Part shown: positions 1 through 8,304 of the stretch, one piece after another
How the letters are laid out: each line of letters starts with the position of its first letter
Position numbering within the stretch: the first letter of the stretch is position 1
Source: Aeromicrobium chenweiae
GTDB lineage: Bacteria > Actinomycetota > Actinomycetes > Propionibacteriales > Nocardioidaceae
Assembly (NCBI RefSeq): GCF_003065605.1
Contig: NZ_CP026952.1
Coordinates: forward strand, 2,294,001 to 2,358,000
Direction: 5' to 3'
Length of the DNA: 64,000 nt
The notes under the pieces: generated by a model
What the model was told of the DNA's origin: nothing
Database searches by the model: none
What the model saw: only the letters and a program-made list of their open reading frames with translations
Position numbers and translations under genes: made by a program

Positions 1-1928
1 GCGTTTGCGGCATCATCGAGGCGTCGCAGTGCCGCGAGCGCCACCTCGCGGTCGGTCGTGCGCCACATGTCGGGCAGGGACGCGGCGAGGAAGGACCCGT
101 AGCGCGCGGTCACGATGCGCGGATCGAGGATCGCGACGACCCCCTTGTCGGTCGAGCGCCGGATCAGGCGCCCGGTGCCCTGTGCGAGCAGGAGGGCGGC
201 GTGGTTGGCCGCGACGGTCATGAACCCGTTGCCGCCGCGCTTCTCCACGAGCCGCTGCCGTGCGCTCATCAACGGGTCGTCCGGACGCGGGAACGGGATG
301 CGGTCGATGATGACGAGCTGGCACGTATCACCGGGCAGGTCGACGCCCTGCCACAGGCTCAGCGTGCCGAACAGGCACGTGCTCGGGGTCTCGGCGAACC
401 GCCGGGCGAGCTCGGGGAGCTGCGCGTCGCCCTGGCACCAGATGTCGATGTCGGGGAGGCGCTCACGGACCTCCTCCGCGGCCTTCTCGGCTCCGCGGCG
501 GGACGAGAACAGCCCGAGCGTACGACCGCCGGCGGCCTCGATCAGCGAGGTGATCTCGGCCAGCTGGGCCTCCTCGAGACCGTCCCGGCCCGGCGCCGGC
601 AGGTCACGCGCGACGTAGAGGACGCCCTGCTTGCGGTAGTCGAACGGCGAGCCGACGTCGAGCGCGGTCCACGGCGGGTCGTCCCCCCAAAGGCCCAGCG
701 AGCGGGCGACGGGCTCGAAGCCGCCGCCGAGCTTGAGCGTCGCACTGGTCAGGATCACGGTCTTGTCGCCGAAGAGCTTCTCGCGCAGCGCCCAGGAGAC
801 GTCGATCGGCGCGATGTGCAGCTGCTTCTCGCCCCGACGGTTGTCGGTCACCCAGAGCACCTCGGTCTCGCCCTTGGCGGCCATGCGCTCGGCGATCTTG
901 CGGACGTCGTCGACCATGCCGCGGGCCTGCAGCTTGGCGGCGTCGGGCTCGCCCTTGTCCTTCTCCTTCGGGAACGCGGACAGACACGCGCGGGCGTTGT
1001 CGCGCACGAACGCCAGGACCTCCTGCAACGGCTGCGGCGGGACGTCGATGCGCCCCTCCTCCGTGCGGGCCAGGACGTCGGCGAGCGCGTCGGCCGCGTC
1101 GGACAGGTCGTCGGCCTCGTGGCCGTCCACCTGGGCGCGGGCGCGCCGGGCGGCCCGCTCGACGATCGACGGATCGAGCTCGTCGGTGGACGCCTGGGTC
1201 ACCCGGGCCGCGAGCTCGTGCGCCTCGTCGACGACCACTGCGTCGTACTCGGGCAGCATCGGCACCCCGTCGATCGCGTCGATCGCGAGGAGCGAGTGGT
1301 TCGTGACGACGACCTGCGCGTTGTGGGCGTCCTCCCGGGCGAGCTCGGCGAAGCACTGGAGCGCGTGCGCGCAGCGCGAGGCGCCGAGGCACTCGCGGTG
1401 GTTGACGCTCACCTGCCGCCACGCGCGCTCGGTGTGCGAGGGAGCGGAGTCGCGGTCGCCGGTGTGGCTGCCGGTCGCCTGCTCCTCGGCCCACTCGCGC
1501 AGCTCGAGGACCTCCGCGCCGAGCGATCCCTCCGGGACGTCGATGAGCGTGCCCTGGTCGTCGGGGGCTCCCTCGCGCACGCGGTGCAGGCACGCGTAGT
1601 TGCTGCGGCCCTTGACGACGGCGTGGTGCGGGACCTTGTCCATGGTCGCGCGGGCCGCCTCCTTGAGGGCGGGGATGTCGCGCTCGACGAGCTGGTGCTG
1701 CAGGTTGAGCGTCGCGGTCGCGACGATGACGCGCTTGCCGTGCAGGAGGCTGGGCACGAGGTAGCCCAGCGACTTGCCGGTGCCGGTGCCGGCCTGGACC
1801 AGCAGGTGCTCCCGGCTGTCGAGCGCCTTCTTCACCGCTTCGGCCATCTCGATCTGACCGGGTCGGTCGGCGCCTCCGACCGCCTCGACCGCGGCGTGGA
1901 GGACGTCACGGATCTTGGCGGAGGGCAT
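1..1928 (-). CDS. dinG: ATP-dependent DNA helicase, DinG/XPD-like (3' end cut by window edge)
   Basis: Superfamily 2 iron-sulfur helicase, expected to unwind DNA 5'-3' during repair or R-loop/replication conflict clearance. 642 residues are visible and no stop is reached before the window edge. Walker A AGTGTGKS is at residues 46-53 and the DEAH box at about 234-237. Four cysteines (about 113, 180, 186, 192) are spaced as in the [4Fe-4S] cluster of XPD/DinG enzymes. The C-terminal helicase half contains TLSLWQGVDLPGD and QGTGRLIRR. The ATG start (MPSAKIRD) precedes the helicase core with normal spacing. hflX lies upstream on the same strand, separated by a palindrome. No LexA box is visible just upstream. 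Family assignment is firm; DinG versus a YoaA-type paralogue is not settled. Confidence 0.9.
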   Translation of the reverse strand, partial: MPSAKIRDVLHAAVEAVGGADRPGQIEMAEAVKKALDSREHLLVQAGTGTGKSLGYLVPSLLHGKRVIVATATLNLQHQLVERDIPALKEAARATMDKVPHHAVVKGRSNYACLHRVREGAPDDQGTLIDVPEGSLGAEVLELREWAEEQATGSHTGDRDSAPSHTERAWRQVSVNHRECLGASRCAHALQCFAELAREDAHNAQVVVTNHSLLAIDAIDGVPMLPEYDAVVVDEAHELAARVTQASTDELDPSIVERAARRARAQVDGHEADDLSDAADALADVLARTEEGRIDVPPQPLQEVLAFVRDNARACLSAFPKEKDKGEPDAAKLQARGMVDDVRKIAERMAAKGETEVLWVTDNRRGEKQLHIAPIDVSWALREKLFGDKTVILTSATLKLGGGFEPVARSLGLWGDDPPWTALDVGSPFDYRKQGVLYVARDLPAPGRDGLEEAQLAEITSLIEAAGGRTLGLFSSRRGAEKAAEEVRERLPDIDIWCQGDAQLPELARRFAETPSTCLFGTLSLWQGVDLPGDTCQLVIIDRIPFPRPDDPLMSARQRLVEKRGGNGFMTVAANHAALLLAQGTGRLIRRSTDKGVVAILDPRIVTARYGSFLAASLPDMWRTTDREVALAALRRLDDAAN

Positions 1929-1982
1929 GGGACGAGGTTATCTGCGTGACCCGTGGATCAGAGAATCCCGTCCACAGCGACA

Positions 1983-2030
1983 GGACGTCATCCCGCGCGT
2001 GGCGCAGCGACCACAGGCGGGATGACGTCC
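1983..2030. repeat. 14-bp perfect inverted repeat just after the hflX stop
   Basis: GGACGTCATCCCGC (1983-1996) is exactly complementary to 2017-2030, leaving a 20-nt loop. It begins 6 bases after the hflX stop codon. There is no T-run, so a classical intrinsic terminator is uncertain, but the position suggests an end-of-transcript hairpin. Nearly the same arm and spacing recur after recX (25065-25112), so it is a repeated element. Confidence 0.75.
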
Positions 2031-2036
2031 AGGGGG

Positions 2037-3446
2037 TCAGCGGGCGTAGGGCTCCAGCTCGGCAGCAAGGCCGCCGTTGACGCGAGCGACGACGTGCGTG
2101 CCCTCGGCCTCGTGGTCGAGGGTGTCGATCTCGCCGGCGGTGTGGATCTGGTTGAGCAGGTCACCGCGGGAGTACGGCAGCATCACGTCGACCTGGACCG
2201 CGGGCTGTGGCAGGTCGGCCTCGATCGCGCTGAGCAGCTCGTCGATGCCCTCGCCCGTCCGGGCGCTGACCACGACCGCGTGCGGCTCGCGGACGAGCAG
2301 CTGCTTGATGACCAGCGGGTCCGCCGCGTCGGCCTTGTTGATGACGAGGATCTCCGGCAGCTCGCCGGCTCCTGCCTCCATGATCACCTGGCGCACCGCC
2401 GCGATCTGCCCCTCGGGATCGGGGTCGGAGCCGTCGACGACGTGCAGGATCAGGTCCGACTCGGCGACCTCCTCCAGCGTCGAGCGGAACGCCTCCACCA
2501 GCTGGTGCGGCAGGTTGCGCACCAGGCCGACGGTGTCGGACAGCGTGTAGACGCGGCCGTCGGACGTCTGCGTACGCCGCGTCGTCGGGTCGAGCGTCGC
2601 GAACAGGGCGTTCTCGACCAGCACGCCGGCGTCGGTGAGCCGGTTGAGCAGGCTCGACTTGCCCGCGTTGGTGTAGCCCGCGATCGCGACGGACGGGATC
2701 TCGTGCCGCTGCCGGTTGCCCTTCTTGGTCTCGCGGGCCTTGCCCAGCTCCTTGAGCTCGCGGCGCAGCTTGGTCATCTTCATCTGGATGCGCCGACGAT
2801 CGGTCTCGAGCTTGGTCTCACCGGGACCACGGCCACCGATGCCCTCGCCGCCCGCGGCCTGGCCACCGGCCTGGCGCGAGAGGTTGCCGCCCCAGCCGCG
2901 CAGGCGCTGGGTCTGGTACTGCAGCTGGGCGAGCTCGACCTGGGCCTTGCCCTCCTTGCTCTTGGCGTGCTGGGCGAAGATGTCGAGGATCAGCGCGGTC
3001 CGGTCGACGACCTTGACCTTGCAGCGGTCCTCGAGGTTGCGCAGCTGGCTGGGCGCGAGCGCGCCGTCACAGATGATGGTGTCGGCGCCGGTGGCGACCA
3101 CGGCGGCGCGCAGGTCCTCGACCTTGCCCGAGCCGATGTAGGTGGCCGGGTCGGGCTTCTGCCGGCGCTGGATGAGGGCGTCGAGCACCTCGGAGCCGGC
3201 GGTCTCGGCGAGCAGCTTGAGCTCGGCCATCGAGTTCTCCGCGTCCTCGGCCGTGCCCTCGGTCCACACACCGACGAGGACGACGCGCTCGAGGCGCAGC
3301 TGGCGGTACTCGACCTCGGTGATGTCCTCGAGCTCGGTGCGCAGGTTGGCCACTCGCCGCAGCGAGTTGCGCTCCTCGAGGTCGAGCCCGTCGACGCCCT
3401 GCGCCTGTCCGGGACCGTTCACTGAGTCGGTCGACGTGTCTGTCAT
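2037..3446 (-). CDS. hflX: GTPase HflX
   Basis: Ribosome-associated GTPase (469 aa) that in other bacteria binds the 50S subunit and rescues or splits stalled and hibernating ribosomes. The N-terminal HflX domain ends in the family motif GRGPGETKLETDRR. The G domain has Walker A GYTNAGKS at about residues 257-264, switch motif DTVGLVRNLP and NKAD as G4. The ATG at 3446 overlaps the dapF stop as ATGA, the typical coupled arrangement; an in-frame TTG three codons earlier is less likely. It is the promoter-distal gene of a miaA-dapF-hflX series, as in mycobacteria. A strong palindrome follows the stop. Confidence 0.96.
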   Translation of the reverse strand: MTDTSTDSVNGPGQAQGVDGLDLEERNSLRRVANLRTELEDITEVEYRQLRLERVVLVGVWTEGTAEDAENSMAELKLLAETAGSEVLDALIQRRQKPDPATYIGSGKVEDLRAAVVATGADTIICDGALAPSQLRNLEDRCKVKVVDRTALILDIFAQHAKSKEGKAQVELAQLQYQTQRLRGWGGNLSRQAGGQAAGGEGIGGRGPGETKLETDRRRIQMKMTKLRRELKELGKARETKKGNRQRHEIPSVAIAGYTNAGKSSLLNRLTDAGVLVENALFATLDPTTRRTQTSDGRVYTLSDTVGLVRNLPHQLVEAFRSTLEEVAESDLILHVVDGSDPDPEGQIAAVRQVIMEAGAGELPEILVINKADAADPLVIKQLLVREPHAVVVSARTGEGIDELLSAIEADLPQPAVQVDVMLPYSRGDLLNQIHTAGEIDTLDHEAEGTHVVARVNGGLAAELEPYAR

Positions 3447-4294
3447 GCAGTCCAATCCATGGTGCCCCGCGCGACGATCTCGGCGGGGCCGGTGAGAACG
3501 ATGTGGTCATCCGCGCGCCAGGTGACGTGCACGGTGCCGCCGGGGACGTCGACCCGGTACGTGCTGGGTCGCTCGGCTCCGTCGGCCACCGCGGTGGCCA
3601 CGGCCACGGCGCAGGCGCCGGTGCCACAGGAACGCGTCTCCCCCGAGCCTCGCTCGTGCACACGCATTGCCACGTGGCGCTCGCCCTCGCGGACGACGAA
3701 CTCGATGTTGACACCTTCGGGGTAGACCGACCGGTCGTACTCGGGCTCCGTCAGCAGCGTGCCGGCGTCGCCCAGCCGGTCGATGAAGGCGACAGCGTGG
3801 GGATTACCGGTTCTAACATCCTGCGCCTCCCACGTGTTCCCGTCGGCGCTGACCTTGGACGTGCCCTGGACGTGCGGGACGCCCATGTCGACCGAGATCA
3901 GCGCGTCACCGGGACCGGCAGCGGTGTCGAACGTGACGATCTTGTCGCCGTCGCGGGTGCCGACGACGATGGGCGCGGCGGGATCGACGAGTCCCTCCTG
4001 CAGCAGGTGCAGGCCGAAGACGCGGACGCCGTTGCCGCACATCTCGCTGACCGAGCCGTCGGCGTTGCGGTAGTCCATGAACCACTCGCCCGCGGACTCG
4101 ACCGCCGGGTCGGTGCGCCGGAGCGCCGCGGTGCGGATCACCCGGAGGACGCCGTCGGCGCCGATGCCGCGGCGACGGTGGCACAACGCGGCCACGAAGG
4201 ACCCGTCGAGCTCGCCGTGGACGGTTCCGTCATGGTCCGGGAGCAGCACGAAGTCGTTCTCGGTGCCGTGCCCCTTGAGCCATGGAAAAGACAT
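3443..4294 (-). CDS. dapF: diaminopimelate epimerase
   Basis: Converts LL- to meso-2,6-diaminopimelate, the last step before lysine and the peptidoglycan cross-linking residue. 283 aa, full length. The two catalytic cysteines sit in the family motifs MCGNGVR (C86) and SCGTGACAV (C223). The start MSFPWLKGHGTENDF matches the usual N-terminus (K-G-x-G-T-x-N-D-F). Its stop overlaps the hflX start by 4 bases and miaA lies 10 bases upstream, so the three genes are likely co-transcribed. With dapA and dapB elsewhere in the window, three steps of the DAP pathway are encoded here. Confidence 0.97.
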   Translation of the reverse strand: MSFPWLKGHGTENDFVLLPDHDGTVHGELDGSFVAALCHRRRGIGADGVLRVIRTAALRRTDPAVESAGEWFMDYRNADGSVSEMCGNGVRVFGLHLLQEGLVDPAAPIVVGTRDGDKIVTFDTAAGPGDALISVDMGVPHVQGTSKVSADGNTWEAQDVRTGNPHAVAFIDRLGDAGTLLTEPEYDRSVYPEGVNIEFVVREGERHVAMRVHERGSGETRSCGTGACAVAVATAVADGAERPSTYRVDVPGGTVHVTWRADDHIVLTGPAEIVARGTMDWTA

Positions 4295-4304
4295 GACCTG
4301 CAGT

Positions 4305-5231
4305 CTACTCGGAGACCGCGCCTCGCACCTGTTCCATGGCGCGATCGACCAGGTCCTCGGCGTCGTACGGCAGCCAGTGGATCCGCGGGTCCTTGCGGAA
4401 CAGCCGGTCCTGACGGCGCGCGAACTTCCGGGTGCCGGTGACGGTCGCCTCCCGGGCCTCGTCCTCGGTCATCTCGCCGCGCAGGAACGCCAGGATCTGC
4501 TGGTACCCCAGGGCGCGCGACGCGGTCCGGCCCTCCGCGAGGCCGAGCGGCAGGAGCCGGCGCACCTCGTCGACGAATCCGTCCGCCCACATCACGTCGA
4601 CCCGCTGCGCGAGGCGTCGGTCCAGGACGTCACGGGGCACGTCGAGCCCGAGCATGACGAGCCCGTCGTAGATCGACTCGTGGCCGGGCATCGTGGCGGG
4701 GAACGGCTCCCCCGTCAGCTCGATGACCTCCAGCGCGCGGACCAGGCGCCGGTCGTTGGAGGGCTGGATCTGCTCGGCCGCGGCGGGGTCCAGCCGGGCG
4801 AGCTCTCCGTGCAGCGCCTCGGCCCCCCGGGACTCCAGGGCCGCCGCCCAGCGGCTGCGCACGGCCGGGTCGGTCCCGGGGAACTCGAGCCGGTCGAGCA
4901 CCGCGCGGACGTACAGCGCAGACCCGCCGACCAGGACCGGCGTGACGCCGCGGGCGTGGCAGTCGGCGATCGCCGCACGTGCCCATCCCTGGAACTCCGC
5001 GACGCTGGCGGTCTCCGAGACGTCCAGCACGTCGAACAGGTGGTGCACGACCCCGCCGCGCTCGGCCTGGCTCGGCTTCGCCGTGCCGACGTCCATGCCG
5101 CGGTACAGCTGCATCGAGTCGACGTTGACGACCTCCGCCCGCCCCAGACGGCGGGCGACCTGGACGGCGAGGGACGACTTGCCGGACGCCGTCGGGCCGA
5201 CGACGGCCACGACACGTTCAGGCACGGACAT
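4305..5231 (-). CDS. miaA: tRNA dimethylallyltransferase MiaA
   Basis: Transfers the dimethylallyl group to N6 of A37 in tRNAs reading UNN codons. 308 aa. P-loop GPTASGKSS is at residues 12-20; DSMQLYRGMDVGTAKP, PVLVGGSALYVRAV and NDRRLVRALEVIELTG are family signatures. The C-terminal segment with RRQDRLFRKDP also fits. The product i6A37 is the substrate for MiaB, encoded about 8 kb away on the same strand. The start at MSVPERVV is consistent with family length. Confidence 0.96.
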   Translation of the reverse strand: MSVPERVVAVVGPTASGKSSLAVQVARRLGRAEVVNVDSMQLYRGMDVGTAKPSQAERGGVVHHLFDVLDVSETASVAEFQGWARAAIADCHARGVTPVLVGGSALYVRAVLDRLEFPGTDPAVRSRWAAALESRGAEALHGELARLDPAAAEQIQPSNDRRLVRALEVIELTGEPFPATMPGHESIYDGLVMLGLDVPRDVLDRRLAQRVDVMWADGFVDEVRRLLPLGLAEGRTASRALGYQQILAFLRGEMTEDEAREATVTGTRKFARRQDRLFRKDPRIHWLPYDAEDLVDRAMEQVRGAVSE

Positions 5232-5273
5232 ACCCGGATTGTCGCAGCACCGCGACGAGCGCCCGGGAGCGGC

Positions 5274-5933
5274 TCAGGTCGCGGGGGTCTGCTCGAGGAG
5301 CCAGTCCGCCACGACGTAGCCGACGCCGAGCGGTGCCGCGTCGTACCGCAGGCGGGCGGTCACGTCCGCACCCTTGGTCAGCTCCCCCAGCGTCCGCAGC
5401 GGCGGCACACCCGCCGCCCCCAGCTCGTCGCCGCGACCGAGATCCAGCGCGGCGAGGGCGTCGGAATCGCCCTCGGCGAGCGCCGCCGCGATCGAGGCGT
5501 CGAACCCCTCGGCCCGGTCGTCGAGGAACCCCGGCGCCTGGAGGCTGCGCTTCGCGCTGCAGTCGGCCATCACGAGGAGCGCGACCCGGCCGTCCACGGG
5601 GGGTCGTCCCGTCGAGTACGTCCGCGGGCCGGTCCAGCCCGCGCGGTCGAGCAGCCAGGCCCCGATCGTCAGGCTGAGCGGCAGGACGGAGCGCGGTCCC
5701 CCGGCGTGGACGTCGACGCCGTACCGCGCGAGCGTTCCGCCTGCGGTCTGGTCGAGGTCGTCGCAGGACGGTCCCGCGCCGAGGACGACGACCCGCTCCG
5801 GTGCCGTGTCGAGCAGGGCACGGACGGCGTCGTCGCTGGCCCGTCGGACGGGACCGAGCTCGGCGTCGGCACCGGGGCCGACCTGCGGGACCAGGGCCGG
5901 CGGGTGCGGGCACACTGCAGCGGCGATGATCAC
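5274..5933 (-). CDS. class III extradiol dioxygenase subunit B-like protein
   Basis: 219 aa protein of the family found beside miaA in many actinobacteria (mycobacterial Rv2728c occupies the same position). The N-terminus MIIAAAVCPHPPALVPQVGPG carries the His-Pro-Pro motif typical of LigB/MEMO-like folds, and LLVMADCSAKRS aligns with the second conserved stretch of this fold. No real ring-cleaving activity is established for this subgroup, and some metal ligands of genuine dioxygenases may be absent. It lies 42 bases upstream of miaA on the same strand, so co-transcription is likely. Function is unknown. Confidence 0.8.
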   Translation of the reverse strand: MIIAAAVCPHPPALVPQVGPGADAELGPVRRASDDAVRALLDTAPERVVVLGAGPSCDDLDQTAGGTLARYGVDVHAGGPRSVLPLSLTIGAWLLDRAGWTGPRTYSTGRPPVDGRVALLVMADCSAKRSLQAPGFLDDRAEGFDASIAAALAEGDSDALAALDLGRGDELGAAGVPPLRTLGELTKGADVTARLRYDAAPLGVGYVVADWLLEQTPAT

Positions 5934-5973
5934 CTCGCGAGCCTAGACGAGCGACCCATGCCGGGACCGAGGC

Positions 5974-6912
5974 CTAAGGGCAGCCGATCGACTCCTTGAC
6001 GTACGTGACCAGCTCGATCGCCTCGTCCCGCCGCTCGGACTCCGAGCGCTGGTCGGCCAGACCCCAGTCGAGCGGCTTCGCCGAGGCGCCCAGGACGCAT
6101 CCGTCGTCCGCGAACACCACGACCCCGTCGAGCTCGTCGTAGAGGCCCTGATCGCCGTCGACCTCGATGCGGCTGCCCTCCTCGCTGTCGGCCAGCGCCA
6201 TCACGCGCATGCCCTCGTCGCCGGTGGCCGCGGACAGGGTGGCCACGCGGTCGGCGCTGGCGTAGCTGCAGGTCACCGATCCGTCGGACGTCGCGGACCC
6301 GCGGGCGAGGACCGTCTCACCGACCGCCCCACGCACCTCCTCGGCGCCCGTCGACGGGCAGTCCTCCGGCAGCCGGACCGCACCCGGCAGCTCGTCGCCG
6401 AGGTTGCCCGCGACCTCCTTGGCGAGGGCGATCACGTCGTCGCGTCCGATCTCGCCGCCCGTGTACGCGTTGCTGTTCACGACGACCTCCTGCGGGCCCA
6501 CGCGTGCCACGATGCGGACGCCGTCGTACGAGTTGGTGCCGATGAACGCCTCGTCACCGACGCCCTCGAGGGGTTCGGCCGGCATCTCGGAGTCGTCGTC
6601 GGCGGCCAGCGACTCGAGCCCCGGCCCACCCTCAGCGGCACGCACGGCGAAGCCCAGCTCGACGCCGGAGACGACCCTGCACTGGACGAACATCTCGGCG
6701 CCGCGCATGAGGACCTCCGACGGCGTGCCCTGGGGATCGGCCGACGCCCCCTGCAGCCGCTCGACCGTGTCGTCCGACACCAGGCCGCAGACGTCGAGTC
6801 CCGCGTCGTTGACGTCTTCGCCCGCCGCGTCCCCCGCGCCCCCCGCGTCGCTCCCGCAGGCCGACGTCACCGACAGCGCGGCGACGGCCAGGAATGTGAT
6901 GACGTGTCGCAT
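5974..6912 (-). CDS. secreted lipoprotein of unknown function
   Basis: 312 aa. MRHVITFLAVAALSVTSACGSDAGG is a lipoprotein signal peptide with the cleavage cysteine at residue 19. The mature part is acidic with several cysteines (DVCGLVSDDTVERL, CRVV, CPSTGAEEV, CSYAS, CVLG, a terminal CP), a pattern seen in DUF3558-like actinobacterial lipoproteins with paired repeats. The ORF extends 22 codons further upstream, but the internal ATG at 6912 has a GGGGGAG ribosome site and starts exactly at the signal peptide. It is divergent from the gene at 6988. No function can be assigned. Confidence 0.8.
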   Translation of the reverse strand: MRHVITFLAVAALSVTSACGSDAGGAGDAAGEDVNDAGLDVCGLVSDDTVERLQGASADPQGTPSEVLMRGAEMFVQCRVVSGVELGFAVRAAEGGPGLESLAADDDSEMPAEPLEGVGDEAFIGTNSYDGVRIVARVGPQEVVVNSNAYTGGEIGRDDVIALAKEVAGNLGDELPGAVRLPEDCPSTGAEEVRGAVGETVLARGSATSDGSVTCSYASADRVATLSAATGDEGMRVMALADSEEGSRIEVDGDQGLYDELDGVVVFADDGCVLGASAKPLDWGLADQRSESERRDEAIELVTYVKESIGCP

Positions 6913-6987
6913 GCAGCTCCCCCGGGACTCGTGACGAGGGCCCCATACTGGCAGGCCGCCGGCCATCCGGCATGACACGATGAATCG

Positions 6988-7584
6988 GTGTTGGAGACCG
7001 AGGGCCTGCCGCCGTACCCGCCGGCTCGCGACGCCTGGGAGTTCCCGCCGCCCCCGGTCCAGAAGCGGTGGAGATGGGTTGCCGTCTCCGCGACCGTCCT
7101 CGGCCTGGTCACCGCGATCGTCCTGGTCACCGCGCTCGTCGAGCTGGGACGCCGCGACGCCCCCGGCGTCATCGACGACGACGAGCTGGTGTCGATCATC
7201 GACCGCGAGTGCAGCCTGATGACGTCGACGATCGAGTCGATGCCGGTGACGGGACCCCCTCGGCGGCAGGGCCAGACGATCGTGGACCAGAACCGGGCCG
7301 TGAGCCGGATGGTCACCGCGATCGAGCGGGAGGCCGGCGACCGCATCGCCGACGACCGTCCGGCCCGGCAGTGGCTCGACGACTGGGCCACCCTCGTCGA
7401 CGCCCGCAACCGGTACGTCGTCGACGGCCTCGAGGACGAGTCCGCGCGGTTCACGGTCCCGCGGGACCCCGACGGTGACCCGCTGCCCGAACGGATGGAC
7501 GACGTCTTCGTCGGCGAGGGCTCCTGCACCGTGCCCAAGGCCCTGCTGTCGCCGTACCCGGAGCTGCAGACCACCGAGGTCTGA
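6988..7584 (+). CDS. single-pass membrane protein of unknown function
   Basis: 198 aa, GTG start. A proline-rich cytoplasmic N-terminus (LPPYPPARDAWEFPPPPVQKRWRW) precedes one transmembrane segment at about residues 33-53 (VAVSATVLGLVTAIVLVTALVEL). An extracytoplasmic domain follows, with two cysteines (REC, GSC) that could form a disulfide. It is divergent from the lipoprotein at 5974-6912 and ends 10 bases before the convergent TetR gene. I recognise no family. The topology resembles anchored accessory proteins of actinobacteria. Confidence 0.75.
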   Translation: MLETEGLPPYPPARDAWEFPPPPVQKRWRWVAVSATVLGLVTAIVLVTALVELGRRDAPGVIDDDELVSIIDRECSLMTSTIESMPVTGPPRRQGQTIVDQNRAVSRMVTAIEREAGDRIADDRPARQWLDDWATLVDARNRYVVDGLEDESARFTVPRDPDGDPLPERMDDVFVGEGSCTVPKALLSPYPELQTTEV

Positions 7585-7594
7585 GCCCGCCGGG

Positions 7595-8230
7595 CTAGGA
7601 CGCCGGCTCGGTCACCGCGAGCAGCAGCGTCGGCAGGGTCACCTTGAGGAGCTCGAGGTCGATCGGCCGGTCCTCGAGGAGCGACTCGCGCAGGGCGGAG
7701 TCGTAAGTCCCCATGAGGATCGTCGCGGCGTGGGAGACGTCCACCGTCAGCCGCAGCCCCAGCGCCTCGAGCGAGGACGCCATGAACGTCTCGAAGTCGG
7801 CGCGCACCCGCCGCGACGCGGCGACGAACTCGCGCCCCACCGCGTCGTCGCGCACGCCGCGCAGCTCGAACTCGGCGTGGACGAGGTACCACTCACGGTC
7901 GTGCTGCTGGGCGAGCAGGAAGCGGTCCATGATCACGCCGACCGCGTCCAGCGTCCCCAGTCCCTCGAAGGACGCCGGGTCGGCAGCCTCCCGCAGCACC
8001 TCGAACATCTGCTCGCGCTCGCGGTCGAACAGCGCCAGGACCAGGTCGTCCTTGGTGGAGAAGTTGGAGTAGAACGCGCCCCGGGAGAAACCGGCCTGGT
8101 CGCAGATGTGCTCGACCGAGGCACCCTGGATGCCTTCGCGGGCGAGCACCGTCCGCGCAGCGTCGAGCAGCCGCGTGCGCGTGGCCTCACGACTTCGCAC
8201 CGGTGGCCGGACGACCGAGGTCTTCGTCAT
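7595..8230 (-). CDS. TetR-family transcriptional repressor of the divergent MMPL locus
   Basis: 211 aa. The N-terminal helix-turn-helix spans about residues 14-60 (RLLDAARTVLAREGIQ, then SVEHICDQAGFSRGAFYSNF with STKDDLVLALFDRE), canonical TetR. The C-terminal half is the variable ligand-binding domain. It is divergent from the MMPL-ABC gene, and two tandem near-perfect dyads lie in the 74-bp gap between the starts, overlapping a candidate promoter. By analogy with other TetR-MMPL pairs it should repress the exporter, and itself, until a lipophilic ligand binds. The ligand cannot be read from sequence. Confidence 0.92.
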   Translation of the reverse strand: MTKTSVVRPPVRSREATRTRLLDAARTVLAREGIQGASVEHICDQAGFSRGAFYSNFSTKDDLVLALFDREREQMFEVLREAADPASFEGLGTLDAVGVIMDRFLLAQQHDREWYLVHAEFELRGVRDDAVGREFVAASRRVRADFETFMASSLEALGLRLTVDVSHAATILMGTYDSALRESLLEDRPIDLELLKVTLPTLLLAVTEPAS

Positions 8231-8263
8231 GACAGCTCCTCCCTGTGACGCACCAGCCTACTC

Positions 8264-8296
8264 GATACATTGACGTATTGGATACACATCCGTATC
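8264..8296. promoter_or_regulatory. two tandem 16-bp dyads, probable TetR operators
   Basis: GATAC-N6-GTATT (8264-8279) and GATAC-N6-GTATC (8281-8296) are one base apart, centre to centre 17 bp. They lie between the divergent TetR and MMPL genes. The second dyad is perfect and the first has one mismatch. Two dyads on nearly the same DNA face would suit cooperative binding of two dimers, as for QacR-like repressors; that comparison is inference. Confidence 0.75.
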
Positions 8297-8298
8297 GT
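8270..8298 (+). promoter_or_regulatory. candidate promoter of the MMPL-ABC gene, probably leaderless
   Basis: TTGACG (8270-8275), a 17-bp spacer and TATCGT (8293-8298) form a plausible sigma-70-type promoter inside the tandem operators. Transcription would start about 7 bases on, at or next to the GTG codon at 8305. No ribosome-binding site precedes that GTG, so a leaderless mRNA is the simplest reading. Confidence 0.5.
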
Positions 8299-8304
8299 CA
8301 TGGG

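Noticed and set aside
1..1928. LexA box for the helicase gene
   Set aside because: No CGAAC-N4-GTTCG-like site was found between hflX and the helicase start.
201..1949. Long plus-strand open frame (582 codons) antisense to the helicase
   Set aside because: Arg/Asp/Val/Leu-rich shadow of the minus-strand helicase with no motif; the helicase frame has all expected motifs.
3447..3455. TTG start for hflX three codons upstream
   Set aside because: The ATG at 3446 forms the common ATGA overlap with the dapF stop.
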